DNA from: Endomychus coccineus
Taxonomy: Eukaryota > Arthropoda > Insecta > Coleoptera > Endomychidae
Direction: 5' to 3'
DNA: 64,000 nucleotides
Assembly (NCBI GenBank): GCA_958510875.1
Contig: OY294070.1
Coordinates: 48,202,078 to 48,266,077 of the forward strand
Position numbers and translations under genes: made by a program. Shown one piece after another: positions 9,551 to 21,771 of the stretch. A model generated the notes under the pieces. The model saw only the letters and a list, made by a program, of their open reading frames with translations. It ran no database searches and had not been told where the DNA came from. The number at the start of each line of letters is the position of its first letter. Position 1 is the first letter of the stretch.

Positions 9551-10720
9551 TAGAATAGAATAGAATATTTAATTTATCCAGGAGCCAATTTACATAAATG
9601 GATAGGACACGTCATATTGAATAATAAAAAGTAGCATTTACAATCATAAAGTTACAATGAGGTACAAAACTAGTATTGATAAAATATAGACATTAACAAT
9701 GATACTACAATTTAGACACACTAAAATTTTAAGGACAATTTAGACACACTAAAAATTTAATTGTTTTTTGGTTCATGTATTCATCTACAGTATAAAACGC
9801 ATTTGAGAAGCATGGTTTGACTGATGACTTGAACTTTCGCAATTCCAGAGTTCTTACATTTTCGGGCAAATGATTCAATAGTTTGATGCCTATATAGGAA
9901 GTGGCTTTATCATATTTACAAGTATTATGTATTTTGATGGCAAATGCTGACTTCTGCCTAGTCTCGTAAGAATGATAGTTGGCATTTGTTTTGTAGTTAT
10001 CCAAATTATTTCTCATTGTCAGTAGGCATTCATAGATATAGATTCAGGGGAATGTCATCAAATTGTTTGAGACAAAAATAGGTCGACAAGAATCCCCTTT
10101 TCCCAAACTGAATATTAGTCTAATTCTCGCTTTTGAGAAACGAAAACTCTCTGATGGTTTATCGAATTCCTCCACAAAGTGACATTGTTAGAAAGATGAT
10201 AATATACCATTGCATAATAAACATTTATCACGCATTTTTGTTCTAACATTGATTTTATTTGAGATATGGCATAGAAGCTTTTATTAATTTTTTTGCAAAC
10301 TTGCTCAACCTGTTCACACGATGAGAGTGTATTATCTAAATATAAGCCTAGAAATTTCGAACACTTTTGTGGCTTCAAGATAACATTATTTATAAGAAAA
10401 TTACAATTCTCATAGTTTGAACAAGAAGAGAAGTCCACGATTTTGGTTTTATCCTCATTTAGTATTAGACTATTCGCCTTACATCAAGTGTGAAACTGAA
10501 CAGCCACCGTATTTGAGATAACGCTCAGCTCTTCAAAAGGTCCTTATACTGATCCCTGGGGAACCCCTGCACTTATCTCAAACTCAGTTGACGAAACGTC
10601 GTTCAGTTTAACACTTATTCTTCGAGCTGTTAAGTAAGATCTAAACCAATCTAACATGAAGTCTCGTATTCCCAGTGAGCAGAGTTTCGTATATGTGAAT
10701 TCAATGTTCAAAAAATCATA
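9551..10720 (-). mobile_element. LINE 3' fragment (CR1/Jockey-like), decayed
   Basis: Minus-strand coding traces run from an RT block with GVPQGS near 10,555, interrupted by a stop and a deletion just after it, through thumb and C-terminal parts (KFLGLYLDNTL near 10,340; SYETRQKSAFA near 9,970). The 3' end has a pentameric tail of tagaa/ttcta units at 9,551-9,570, typical of CR1/Jockey-type elements. The RT active-site region is lost and several frameshifts are present, so it is inactive and 5' truncated. Confidence 0.75.
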
Positions 10721-12296
10721 CCTGCTACCTTGTTGCCCTTGTCTAGGTGTTCATATAGGGACCAAGCGAATCCCTGGTCTGAAAACAAGTATACGCCATG
10801 ATCGACATTCGACAGATAACTAGGAATATACGAACACACTACGATACATAGATACAGTATAGTTACTGTCGGTACCATGAGACTGAGGGCCAGTTTGGCT
10901 GGATTTGAATAATCGAGTAACGAATATTTCTCCTTCTAAATACTCAGTACTCTGAATCCCACCAAGTACCGAATACTAAGGAACGGTTAGTTACAATATT
11001 TACATCACAAAATTTAATTCACTGTATTGCGGTTTCTGTTAATCGCTCGGCTAGCGATCGCGTTTTGTAATTTATGGAGTCATTGACATATACCAATACT
11101 ATCGATTTATTTCCTTGGAATGTCTTGTTTATACATACTATTAAGTATAACATCTGAAATTTAAATATAGACTTGTTTATGCATACTTGTAAATTTGAAA
11201 TTACCTTCTCTGATACATGGCAAATATCAATCTTTCATATTAACAAATAGGCGCAAACAAACAAATGCGGCGTTACTATACTTTTCGTTATTTTGGAGCG
11301 AGGATGAAATAAAATGAACTTTGTTGTATTCAAGTACATGCTTAACATGGATGGTATGAATTCAACAGCAGAAACAGTAAGGACATAAACATCGCTTTGT
11401 GAAGCATTTACCTACTACATTCTTCTAAACATTCTACTACATTCTTCGTTGACTAAAACAGCAACGTTGTCGCCAATTTCGCCACAGAATGTTAAGAAAT
11501 TGGTAATACAATGACGATGTCAAGAAACGAAAGAAGAATTTTTGGGTCTTAGAGAGACAGCTGGTTTAATTAACAGTGATGGTGTGGTCCTGAGTTAAAA
11601 TGAAAAATACTGGGAAATAATAGAATCAATCCAAAAAAGTACGAATAGTGTTTTTTTAAATACCTTATATCGGAGCTAAATATTTATGTTTCAAACAAAA
11701 TTTGTCACACTAGCACATATGCTTATTATTTTCGTCTTCACGTACGTTTCAGTCTCACGACCATCATCAGAAGTCGTATCAATCTCTAAAACGGGATTTC
11801 TTGAAACTAATTGTATCAAGCACAAAGCACCAAGTTCAATTAAAAATGTCCACGTCATCGAAATTGTAACACATTCATGTCTTAAGAATATGAATATGTA
11901 TCAAGAATCCGCTGCATAGCAGTTCACTTATAATGTTCGAAGTCATCTCAAGCAATGTTTGAATAAGACTGAAACCAAAATATAACGTTCAAGTATCCAC
12001 TTTCAGACCAGGTGTTAAAGATTTATGAGGTAATAGGAAAAGGTTGTCAGACCTCATCAGAAATATTGGTATTTCAGCATTTTACCTAAAATATACTTTA
12101 ACGTTATAAAGACGCATGTAGGAATTTGCAAGGGTTTCAATTAATTAAATTAGTATAAATCTGACTTAATGATTAAACGTCTGTTCTATGATTTACAGAC
12201 TTGGAGTCACGTCTTATGTGAATCATCTTCAGGATAGATCTTTTATAATAATTGGTTTCTTCATTTGAAATATTAACATTTTTGTAATCGAATTAA
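10721..12296. other. no gene recognised; one degenerate hammerhead-like motif
   Basis: No coding domain is recognised in 1.6 kb. On the minus strand at 11,743-11,770 there is CTGATGA, a possible stem GGTC/GACT, and GAA followed by ACGT. The base that should be the cleavage residue and stem I do not fit well, so I do not call it a ribozyme. Confidence 0.5.
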
Positions 12297-12560
12297 TGGT
12301 TGGCAATAACTTCGACAGTACTCATTCAATGACAGTATCACGATTCTTATATATTTCAATGGAAATTTTCTGTTTAAGTATGAACAAGTTTAAGGATTCT
12401 TTGCCTAATTGACCAGAATTTCGTGTAAGTAGATTAAGAATTAAGAATCTTTAAACTTGTTTATACTTACCCAGAACATTTCTCAGTCAGTTCTATGAAA
12501 TATATAAGAATCGGGATGCTGTCATTGAATGAGTACTGTTGTAAGAGTAATTGCCAACCA
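12297..12560. mobile_element. fold-back MITE of about 264 bp
   Basis: The left arm, starting TGGTTGGCAA at 12,297, is matched in reverse by the right arm ending TTGCCAACCA at 12,560. Arms of about 100-115 bp pair through blocks such as gtactcattcaatgacag and aacaagtttaa, with a loop of about 45 bp near 12,400-12,440. No coding capacity. The target duplication is unclear. The long-arm hairpin suggests a non-autonomous DNA transposon. Confidence 0.8.
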
Positions 12561-13020
12561 TAGTAATACTCATAGATACACTCCTCATTTCAAACCGATT
12601 GAACTTATGTGAATGTTCGTGAATAGTTGATCTATAGCGGATCATCGAATCGCATTGTGTTCATCAATCTACTATCAGTATTCAGAGGTTTATAGCTACA
12701 AAAATATAAGACCAAATTGATGTGATTGCTAAACACGCTGGACTAGACTTCCTGGAATGTGGGTTCGAATATCCCGCCTATGGTACAATGTTTTTTTGAA
12801 AACAAAATTGTGAAGCAATATTCAGTTTCTTACATATAATTTGAAGGATTCAAATGATACAATAATCATATGAAGCTGTGATATAGTCATTAGATAAATG
12901 TGAAGTCAATAAATAATACAGAATTGTGCTTTTTGATTACCACCTGGAAGGGTTTTAGCTATTTGCGATATATTTCCAGAGTATGACAAATAAAAATTAT
13001 TTGTAAAGTTATAACTAGAG

Positions 13021-13285
13021 GGTCAGGTATCTCAGTGGTAGAAGAATCGATCTTCTAATCACTGTGGCTGCTGGTCGCGGGTTCGAATCCTGCGACTGCG
13101 GAATTGGAATTTTTCCGATGGCCCGTGAAAGTGGTGCGGCACTCCACACGAGGTGGAGTGCTTAGTGGGTATATCTGAGGTGATTAAGTTCGGGACTCAG
13201 GGACTCTCACACTACCTAATGGGATGTTACAGGACCATAAGGTGCCCATAAAGGGTTGCAACCACCTCCACCAACAAAAAAAAAA
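13021..13285 (+). mobile_element. tRNA-derived SINE
   Basis: A tRNA-like head begins at 13,021 with an A-box region (tatctcagtggtaga) and a B box GGTTCGAATCC at 13,080-13,090. It is followed by a tRNA-unrelated body containing a short hairpin (gcactcca / tggagtgc) and a 10-A tail at 13,276-13,285. A possible short direct repeat aaagtta occurs at 13,005-13,011 and 13,283-13,289. The head has extra bases compared with a real tRNA, so it is a SINE promoter rather than a tRNA gene. RNA polymerase III transcription is expected from the boxes. Confidence 0.85.
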
Positions 13286-13734
13286 GTTAACAAAAACGTA
13301 AAAGCAGTAGTTGGAATAAAGTTCTTACGTCGCACAATTACCATCTATTTTTTTGTTGATGCAGCATTTCTTAGGAACCCTACAAATCAATAGTGTATTA
13401 TTGTTGTAAAAAAATAGTAAAAATGTACAACGAGTCTGTCCAGGAAACATTAAAGTTATTTTCGGTTTCCTTAGAGTAAAAGAACAGGTCAAAATACAAC
13501 AAAATACAAAAATGAAAACGGTATTTTGATGCAAGAGTACATGAGCTTAACGGTAATACATTTTTCAGGTATTAAAAGAAATAAAAGGGAACAGGGCATT
13601 GATTGTCAATAAAACTTAGTCATTTTCGAAGTTCCTGATCAGGCAATTTATTCCAGTCAACAATATAATTTATACAATAGTGCGGTAGTTCATTTTCACG
13701 TGAAAAACTGAACAGAAATAATGTTTGGGCGTAT

Positions 13735-14420
13735 GTCTGGACTTATCTTGTAGTGTAATATTCTCGTCCCTTTCCAATGCTCTTTATAATTTTGGATTTC
13801 TATTTTTGTGAATGGATGTTCAGATCAAAATAAAAATATGAAAATAGTTGTAATGATTTGCTGTTGGTTTCTAAAAATTGCCCCTAAGAATAAGAAAAAC
13901 AATCCATGTACATTTTCTTGTGATAGGACGTAGATACATTCCACCAGACACAATTTTTGACTTAATTGAGAGAAAAATAAAGAGAATGTGTATCACCAAG
14001 CCTGAAGAGTATTATAATATATACGGGAATATGCAAATATTCGAGAATTATCAAAATAATGGAAAGTACAAGACTGAAAAACTGCGACCTCGAATGTGCT
14101 AAAAGAAACTGGATCTTGGCATTTCCAATTTAATCCTCCAAAAAGGTTTATTCTATCCAAATCTCTACCAATAATATTTCAACTCGAGGCGAGGTCAATT
14201 ATAGATCAGATTTGGAGGTGGGAAGAAAGAAACTCACTCCACCTAATTTAGTTTCTGGTCGTATAAGCGACAAAAAAAGGCAGAAAGCGGGACTAAACTG
14301 TTGCAAAACCATTTTGTAGATACCTGCACAGAAAATAAAACTTCAGAGCTTTACAAGAAAACTTTTCAGTCTCTTGGACAAGAACATTTTGAACCCGATG
14401 AGGCTGATGATTGTTACCAA
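13735..14420 (+). pseudogene. decayed transposase-like fragment of the same type as at 21.8-23.2 kb
   Basis: Plus-strand translation in shifting frames gives a GCSDQNKN block near 13,825, then HFLVIGRRYIPPDTIFDLIE from about 13,909, then KRQKAGLNCC near 14,270. The order resembles the C-terminal half of the unnamed DDE-like proteins (DUF7869-like) found with insect and cnidarian DNA transposons, where a DGC..Q.KN motif precedes an F.V.GHSF..DR.F block. At least three frame breaks are present. I cannot see terminal repeats for it. The family name is from memory and uncertain. Confidence 0.5.
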
Positions 14421-15534
14421 AATAATGCTGTTCCCAGTTGGAAGCCCATGAAGATTTGCGTGTTTAAAGTTTAATATGTATATAAAAGATCTTATACTTT
14501 TTTAAGATATTGATTTTTTTTTACTTCGAAACCATGTCTATTTTCAATTACTGCATACTTTAGATGCCCGTCATCCAACTGTCAGTATTAAATCGTAAAA
14601 TTCGCCATCTCCATAATATTTTGAAAAATACAAGTCCACATTAATTAATGATTATTTATTTACGTTATAAAATATTAATGACAAGAATGATACAGATGCA
14701 TTGATTAATAACTTGCAAACAGTTTTTCTCACTTTACTCAGATAAGTTACACATGGAGACATGGAGATGACGCATTTTGAGTCTAGGCCACCCATATGCT
14801 GGTCCAAAAGCATCCAAATATCCAAAATCGGTCAACAACCATACTCAAATCTGATGGTGAGTATATTTATCTATCCCCACAATGTAAACCAATAACGTTT
14901 TCATCTTCATTATGCAATTGAAATTGGAATATCTATACGGTTTTATTTAAAGTAGACTTGTCAAACCTGACGTATCTACAATAGCGGAATGAAAAACAAT
15001 CCTGTCACGTGTCTACGTAGGTGTAAAGTTTAGATACAAATAAATCCAACTGTATGAACCCTCGTATGCATCAATTTTATCGGCTGTATTTCATTCGCTA
15101 TCGATCCATATTTAACCCAAACTTATTTTTAGTGACACTGAATTATTGAGGTGGATACTTGTATCGATTCCTTTATTACAAATGGAATAGCTTCAGTACC
15201 ACTGAACTTTAGTTCAATTACTAATTCCTCATACGAAACTTTAATAGGTTCATAATTCTGGGGTTTACATGTTTACTACGTCTAAATTCATAACAAATTG
15301 TATATAAAACGGAGAGAGGGATACAATTGGATAAAATACAAATTTACATTCAAATAGCATCGTTTTGACAATTGTTTCACCCATAGTAGAAGCTTCACTA
15401 TGAATTATGAATAATCTAATCATTGTATTATTCATAGACGACCAGCAGGTATTTACTGTTATGAATCCTTGATTTCTACGTCAATTAGGGTTTCGCTGGC
15501 AATCCCTTTTGGCCCAAATTAGGATTATACGTGT
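14421..15534. other. no gene recognised
   Basis: AT-rich DNA with no supported coding region. A TATA-like tatataaaac at 15,300 has no recognisable gene behind it. Confidence 0.55.
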
Positions 15535-16575
15535 ACATTATATCCAAGCGTCAATTCTAAGTTATTAGGTTAACTATAAGTTTATTCTTAGGTACAATAA
15601 CGTTAACTAAACACATAACAGAACATATTGCAAGCGGCAATTTTAGGGTAGTAGTTGTTTATAAGTTCATTCTTGGATGCAATAACATTAGCTGAACACA
15701 TAAGAGAACATACATTAGCCGCAGTTCTAGGTTAGTAGGTTATTTGAAACTTCATTTTTCGATGCGATAACATTAACTGAACACAAGAGAACATATATTA
15801 GCCTCAATTCTAGGCTAGTGAAATATTATCTCCAACCGCAATTATACAGGTTAGTAGGTGTAAGTTTATTTTGAGATGCAATGACGTTAGCTGAACATAC
15901 AAGATAAAGTACATTATCTCCAAGCGGAAATTCCAGGTTAGTATGTTATTTATAAGTTCATTCTGGAATGCAATAGTATTAACTGAATACATAAGAGAAG
16001 ATATATTATCTCCAAGCGGCAATTATACAGGTTATAAGTTCATTTTGGGATGCAATGGCGTTAGCTGAACACACAAGAGGCCGTACATTATCTCCAAGCG
16101 GAAATTCCAGGTAAGTAGGTTATTTATAAATTCATTCTGGAATGCAATAACATTAACAAGAGAAGATATATTATCTCCAAGCGGGAATTATATAGGTTAG
16201 TAGGTGTAAGTTCATTTTGCAATGACGCTAGCTGAACATACAAGATAAAGTACATTATCTCCAAGCGGAAATTCCAAGTTAGTTATGTTATTTATAAGTT
16301 CATTCTTGGATGCAATAACATCAACTGAACACATAAAGAATATATATTATTTCCAAGCAGCAATTCTAGTTTAGTAGGTTATCTATAAGTTAATTTTTGA
16401 ATGCAATAACAATAACTGAACGCCTACGGGATCATATATTACACTCAATTCAAGGTTTAGTAGGTTATGGGTAACTTTATTTTCCGATGCAATAACATTA
16501 ACAGGACACAAGAGAACATTTATTATCTCCATGCGGCAATTCGAGGTTAGTAGGTTATTTATATCTATAGCTGAA
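15535..16575. repeat. tandem satellite, 85-90 bp monomers, about 12 copies
   Basis: Monomers share a block tatctccaagcggcaatt, then ggttagtaggtta, then taagttcattctgg, then atgcaataacattaactgaa, then cataagagaa. Starts of the caagcg block lie near 15,546, 15,631, 15,716, 15,802, 15,835, 15,924, 16,008, 16,092, 16,174, 16,258, 16,350, 16,440 and 16,528. In the middle (about 15,826-16,330) two monomer types alternate, giving a dimer of about 168 bp. Outer monomers are more diverged. Open frames within it are incidental. Confidence 0.9.
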
Positions 16576-16741
16576 CAGCGTTTGTCTAGAAATTCCTAAA
16601 ATTCTTCTAGCTAAGAGGCTTCTGAATCTATTTCTAATTCATAAGCCTTGTGAGTAGGATAATTTAATTCATTGGAGAAAATATAATATATTAAAATCAA
16701 GTCCGCATGAATCTACTGGTGCTGACACACTAAAACGTACA

Positions 16742-18035
16742 GTGTTGCAGACCATCAAGCAACATTGTGCGGATAGGATTCGAGTCCTGGGCGTGGTAAG
16801 GAGAAATCTGGCCAAACGGGTTAGACGCATCAGGGAGAATTCCTTGTTTCGCGATAGCCCGTCTCGGCTTTTTGAATCTCCACCGCCCACAATTGCTGCT
16901 CCCCCGACCGTGGAGGAGGTTGAGCAGTTCTGGAAAGGAGTGTATGAGTCACCGCATAAATTCACCCAGACACTCTAGCCCTAGCACACTTCGAAATGTT
17001 TTGCGCTGAACGTCAACTTCCGCAAACAGAAGTGTGCGAGGCAGTCAGCGAGGATGAGGTCCGACAAGCTCTTGTCGGTACCAAAAACTTTGCTGCTCCC
17101 GGCCTTGACGGCATTAACATGTGGTGGTGGAAGAAATTTTTTTCCACTCACCGCCGTCTGGCCAGAGTCTTTGACTCATGGCTCAAAGAGGAGCGGCATA
17201 TTCCAAGCTGGGCTGTCGAGGGGTGCTACTGTGCTACTTCCAAAGAGTGGAGACTTGTCTGATCCCAAGAACTACCGGCCGATCACTTGTCTCAACACCT
17301 GCTACAAGTTATTTACATGTTTCTTGTATGCTAGGTTGTTGAAATCGATCGGTCCGGTAATTAATAACATCAGCGAGCAGCGTGGGGCAAAGAAAGGCAT
17401 GGAAGACCCGTTTTGCCATCACATCAGGCACACGACGAGTCTTGACAGAGTTGGTAACATTCAAGAGGGGATTTTTCCAAGGAGAATCCTTGAGTCCCCT
17501 CTTGTTCAATATCTCACTGCTGCCGCTCTCCATTGCTTTAAGACGGACTCGTGGATATTACTCTGGACCACCGAACGACCGGAGGCATCAGATCACCCAT
17601 TTATTTTATGTGGATGATTTGAAACTGTATGCCTCTGGGAAGAAGAGCCTCCATCAATCTCTCAATGTGGTTCAGGAATATACACGAGCCATAGGCATGG
17701 AGTTGGGATTGGACAAATGCGCACTGTTTCATTTGAGGAGAGGATGATCTCCGGAAGTGTACGAGGATATGCAGCTTGCCGACGGAAGCATCTTTAAAGA
17801 CCTTAATGCTGGAGAGACCTATCGATACCTGAGAATTGAACAGCGCCAGCGTCCCAATTATGACGCTTCCCAGGTAAAGGTGGCTCTCCGCGGCAAATAC
17901 AGAAACCTTGTTCAAAAGATTTGGTCTTACGAACTTTCGAGTGAGAACAAGACATCTGCAACAAATATTCTTGCCGTTTCAGTCTTGCTTCAGTCTTTTG
18001 GAGTTGTGAAATGGAGGGACGATGAGCTGCGGTAA
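16742..18035 (+). pseudogene. R2-like reverse transcriptase
   Basis: The plus strand encodes, across several frame breaks, an N-terminal region (RIRENSLFRDSPSRLFE), the RT entry motif FAAPGLDGINMWWWKKF near 17,090, NYRPITCLNTCYKL near 17,275, a FFQGESLSPLLFNISL block near 17,475, and the catalytic FYVDDLKLYASG near 17,610 with YVDD intact. It ends in YELSSENKTSATNILAVSV near 17,950. These are the hallmarks of the R2-type RT group that carries a C-terminal restriction-like nuclease. At least two frameshifts (about 17,245 and 17,440) and a stop at 18,033 break it. Confidence 0.75.
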
Positions 18036-18049
18036 TTCCCTCGGTCTTG

Positions 18050-18680
18050 GATGTAAGCCCGGCCTACCTTAGGTAGCCGAAGGTCAGCCTGGTTAACAAG
18101 CCGACCGTGTCGATGTTTGTATAGAAAACACCGTGTATCAGCTTGTCAACATGCCGCCTGAGCATAAGATCTAACTTCGCGGCATTTATCTGGGCTTTCA
18201 GGCGAAAAGGTTGTAACTCGAGGTCGCCCTCTAGTTGGTCTTCCCGACTGATATGAAATTCGAGACCAAGTTCTTGCGCAGCTTTGTGTGCTGTCTTAAC
18301 GATACCTATATGCTCCCACTCCGACCAATTTAGACTTCAGACAAGGAACAGGAAAGGGTCCGAACTTCTAAGAACTTCACAAGCTATACTCAGAAAGAAC
18401 CACACTCCGATGCAGATCCCCCGGACTAAGGAGTCCCCTACATCCCCGGTATCGTGGGAGATAAATGCGGGAAACGGATGACCTAGGATGCAAACTGTGA
18501 TGTATATGCATTATTTTCCGGGTGTCTTTGTCGAGTCTATGCAGCTCATCGACCATCCATTTCACAATTTCAAAAGAGTGAAACAGGACTGGAACGGCAA
18601 GCGTATTTGTTGCAGACTTGTTCTCACTCGAAAGTTCAGAAGACCAACTCTTCCTGTACTTGCCGCGGAGAGCCACCACT
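18050..18680 (-). pseudogene. R2-like LINE linker region, inverted
   Basis: The minus strand from 18,680 encodes VALRGKYRKSW, SSENKSATNTLAVPVL and RKIMHIHHSLHPRSSVSRIY, then further blocks such as GVFYTNIDTVGLLTRL down to about 18,050. The first part is a second copy of the end of the plus-strand RT block. Frame breaks are present near 18,377. Confidence 0.65.
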
Positions 18681-18684
18681 AAAT

Positions 18685-18985
18685 ACGACCCTTGTGGCCT
18701 GGGTATAGCGTGCGGAGCTCCTCCTCTTTCAACAATATATTTTTCTCAGCCGGAGCAGAGAATTCGATGGCATACATAGTCTTTGTATGTTTATCGAGGA
18801 GCACAACGTCAGGCCTATTTGCTTGTACGGACCTGACGGTCGGAAACGTGTAATTCCAGTAGATCGGGCATTTTTCGTTTCCGACAACGGACTCAATATC
18901 TCCTGGCATGTAAGGTAGCACCGGCTCTTGGTCTATTCCGTACGAGTGCCTTAGATGATAATACAGCACCCAACTTTCCGGAATA
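18685..18985 (-). pseudogene. restriction-like endonuclease domain of the R2-like LINE
   Basis: The minus strand encodes LYYHLRHSYGIDQEPVLPY, then NRPDVVLLDKHTKTMYAIEF. The spacing of PD, D and E fits the PD-(D/E)xK nuclease that nicks target DNA in R2-type LINEs. It is cut off shortly after NILLKEEELRTLYPG and joined out of order to the linker block. Confidence 0.7.
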
Positions 18986-20061
18986 TCAAACAGACATAGT
19001 TCACTATAATAAGAAACAATAACCCTTGTCCACTACAAATACTGTTAATCTTAGCATGATGATCTTTCAGCTAGCAAGTAGCCACCATCATAGTGAACCA
19101 GTTTTCTGATGTATAGTGTAATAGTGTATTCCTAGTGTGAACTCTTTTATAGTTTATTACACAAGCTATACAAAAAATGTTGTAGTATTATAAAACATCT
19201 AATTTTTTTGGATAAACCGATCGGAAATATATGCGATATTTTAATGGGAAGTTAAGATTCTATGATATATTGTGATTTTGAGTAATTAACGAGTTCCTCT
19301 AAATAAACTGTATTGAATATCTCTCATTCTGTGCAATGAAATAAAATAACAAAATTGATATAATGCCTTGAGATTTACTTGCTGATCATGCTAAGCTTGT
19401 CTCGAAAGTAATTGGCTCTGAAATCTGAAAGGTTACAGAATTAGGATTTTTCATAAATAAACAATTTGCTTACTGAAATACCTTCCATTATGGGAAGTGA
19501 CATAAAATAACAAAATGGATATAACGCGTTGTGACTTGCTTTTTATACTCACCTTCGTCTTGAATATAATTGACTTTCAAATCTGAAAAGCTGTCCAAAT
19601 GTGGGAATAATAGATTATGGACGACTCAAATAGAAATAGCCACCTGCAGAAATACCCACGAAATGAATAGTATGTACATTTACATTATTGAAGCAGATTG
19701 GATCTGAAGAATGATAAAGGAAACTCAAATTAAGCAAATCAATGGAATAACCAACTGAAGTGTTTCTCAAAATAACATGTTTACTGAAAATGAAAAATAG
19801 GTATGTCTCGTTCTGGGCAATGAAATAGAACAAAATGTATATGATGTGGCAGAGGAAGGAAGCTACCCATCCTTCAAAGAGGGAAAAATCAAATTTAGAA
19901 GAAAGTCTGCAAGCGATCTTAAGGCAAACGTACAAAAAAGGCTTCTAATTGCTGTTTTCATATAATTTAACCTTGTCGTAAATGACAAACATTAACACAA
20001 AAGTTCGATATAGTCACATTCCCGTTTATTGCTAGCATATCCAAATTGTATGAGACTAGAT
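18986..20061. repeat. non-coding DNA with three imperfect repeats of about 100 bp
   Basis: A block with gcaatgaaataaaataacaaa followed by gatataa and then tctgaaa occurs at 19,331-19,430 and 19,489-19,591, with a shorter third copy at 19,811-19,850. Copies diverge strongly. No gene is supported in the interval. Confidence 0.5.
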
Positions 20062-20229
20062 CAGAGGTCCTCAAACTTTTTTGTTTCGTAGACCACTTGC
20101 CATGTTTTTCGGTTTTAGGTAGACCCCTGCTTACCTAATATTGAATGTATGCAAATTCATCAGGTTCAAATGTGTTTTTGACAGCTGTTATAGTGTTACT
20201 CACTTCTAAAGATCTAGTATATGTTACAT

Positions 20230-20560
20230 AAAATGGCTAAACAAAAAATAAATACCTTAGTGGGAGGGATGAACCTGAAGCTTTAACATTTGGCATCAAT
20301 CTAGTTAGGTTTTATCTCAAACCTCCTCGGTTAGTAATGTCCATTCTGTTTCTTTTTTTCGTTAGTAGATTGGCAACGGCGCTGAAACCTGTTTCCACTA
20401 GATATCAGGATGGAAGAGCATTTAAAAACTATCTCGCAATATTCCATAATTCGGGATAAGTAACAGGTATTTCTTTTTGAAGCCAGAATTGCTGATATCC
20501 GTTTCTAAACTGTACCTTAAGTTCTTCATTTGTAGTTTTCCCTAGCACTCCCAAACAAAA
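20230..20560 (-). pseudogene. hAT transposase C-terminus
   Basis: The minus strand gives, in changing frames, a block like VETGFSAVANLLTKKRNRMD, then NLTRLMPNVKASGSSLPL. This is the C-terminal dimerisation region of the SCAND3/ZBED-like hAT group. It has lost its reading frame and all upstream catalytic parts. Confidence 0.65.
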
Positions 20561-21771
20561 TGAAATTGATTCACTTTAACTTTGAATCACTTTAATCGTT
20601 ATGTGCCTAGCCTAACTACCAGTTTATATTTTTGAAAATATTTTCTTAACAGGTACTTTCCTTTTCAAAACTTCGGAAATAAATTAACGTGTTTGTCTCT
20701 CACATTCGTATTTATTCATTGACGTATTGAAATCAGTGCAAATACTAGTCATTGCGAACCTCTGAGACAAGAATGGACACGAATTTCTACTGCGTATATG
20801 CGGCTAACCCGGTAATTTGATGATATTTGTATCATTATGTACAAAACGAATAGCCTAACACCTAACTAATATACAATTTTATGAAATATACTAAATTAAT
20901 TACTGAGTCATTCCACGTCAGAACAGCAACGCTCAATGGGTCCACATCTCCAATTTCGTTCAAATTTTGGGGATAGGTTCTCATCACCGAAAAAATAAGA
21001 TCCTGAAAATTGCATGTCGATAGAGAATAAAATTTTGGATATATAGGCCAATAAAAAAATTTGGCCAATTTTAACGTCAAAAAATTCAAAATCAAATTTC
21101 TTCGGTAAAAATGAACTTTTAGGACCAAAAAATATTCGGAAAAGCCCAAATTGATAGGAAATTTTCCCTGGAATCCGATTGAATCAGTATATCTAGCGTA
21201 TTCAGCTGATGCATGCGCAAAAAACTCGAAAAACTCAAAAATGTCACTTTTTCTTTAAAAAATCATAACTCAGCTGCTGCCACTTTGATTGTCTCGAAAT
21301 TTTCAGGGAAGGTAGCTGAAACCATGTTCTTTCATGTGAAATCTGCGGATCCATGCTCTTGATATGAAAATTTTTGTCAAAAGACCGAACATGCAGAAAT
21401 TTGATATGTTTTTTATCGTTATATTTAATTACGATGAGCATTGTAAAATACATTCATAATTCCATAGAATTAAAAAATAGGTTAATAAAATTTGAAATTA
21501 ATTTCATTTAAATAATTCAATTTAGATTTGATGTTTTTAAACTTTTCTGAATAATTTTCATATTTTCTTATTCGGTTTAATTTCCCACAGGAAAATTTAT
21601 TTAACAATGTTGTGTGATATAATGAATACATTTAAAAATCCAATATCAATTTTTGTGATAAAATATAACCAAATGTACATTTTTTAAATTAACAATATCC
21701 TAAGACAAGTGAGAAACAGTTGTGAGAGTAGTAATACAGTAAAAAAAATATAATCATATTGGTCACATAAT

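Larger units (their letters stand above)
16690..18985. mobile_element. scrambled R2-like LINE with restriction-like endonuclease
   Basis: Three blocks of one non-LTR element lie side by side: RT on the plus strand, the post-RT linker on the minus strand, and the restriction-like endonuclease on the minus strand. The order RT-linker-endonuclease is kept but the last two blocks are each flipped. The start of the linker is present twice in opposite orientation (17,875-18,030 plus; 18,530-18,680 minus). The region is more GC-rich than its neighbours. It is inactive. Confidence 0.75.

Noticed and set aside
11743..11770. fifth hammerhead on the minus strand
   Set aside because: CTGATGA, GGTC/GACT and GAA are present, but the cleavage position and stem I do not fit the fold.
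12716..12790. possible tRNA gene with B-box-like ggttcgaat
   Set aside because: The T arm and acceptor stem do not pair and the A box is poor; at most it is an old SINE or tRNA-derived scrap.
13021..13095. functional tRNA gene
   Set aside because: Extra bases in the anticodon region and the attached body with poly-A make it a SINE head.
15810..16022. 70-codon frame in the satellite
   Set aside because: It arises within tandem repeats and is not conserved between monomers.
15535..16575. CRISPR array
   Set aside because: Monomers are contiguous diverged repeats without unique spacers, in a eukaryotic context.
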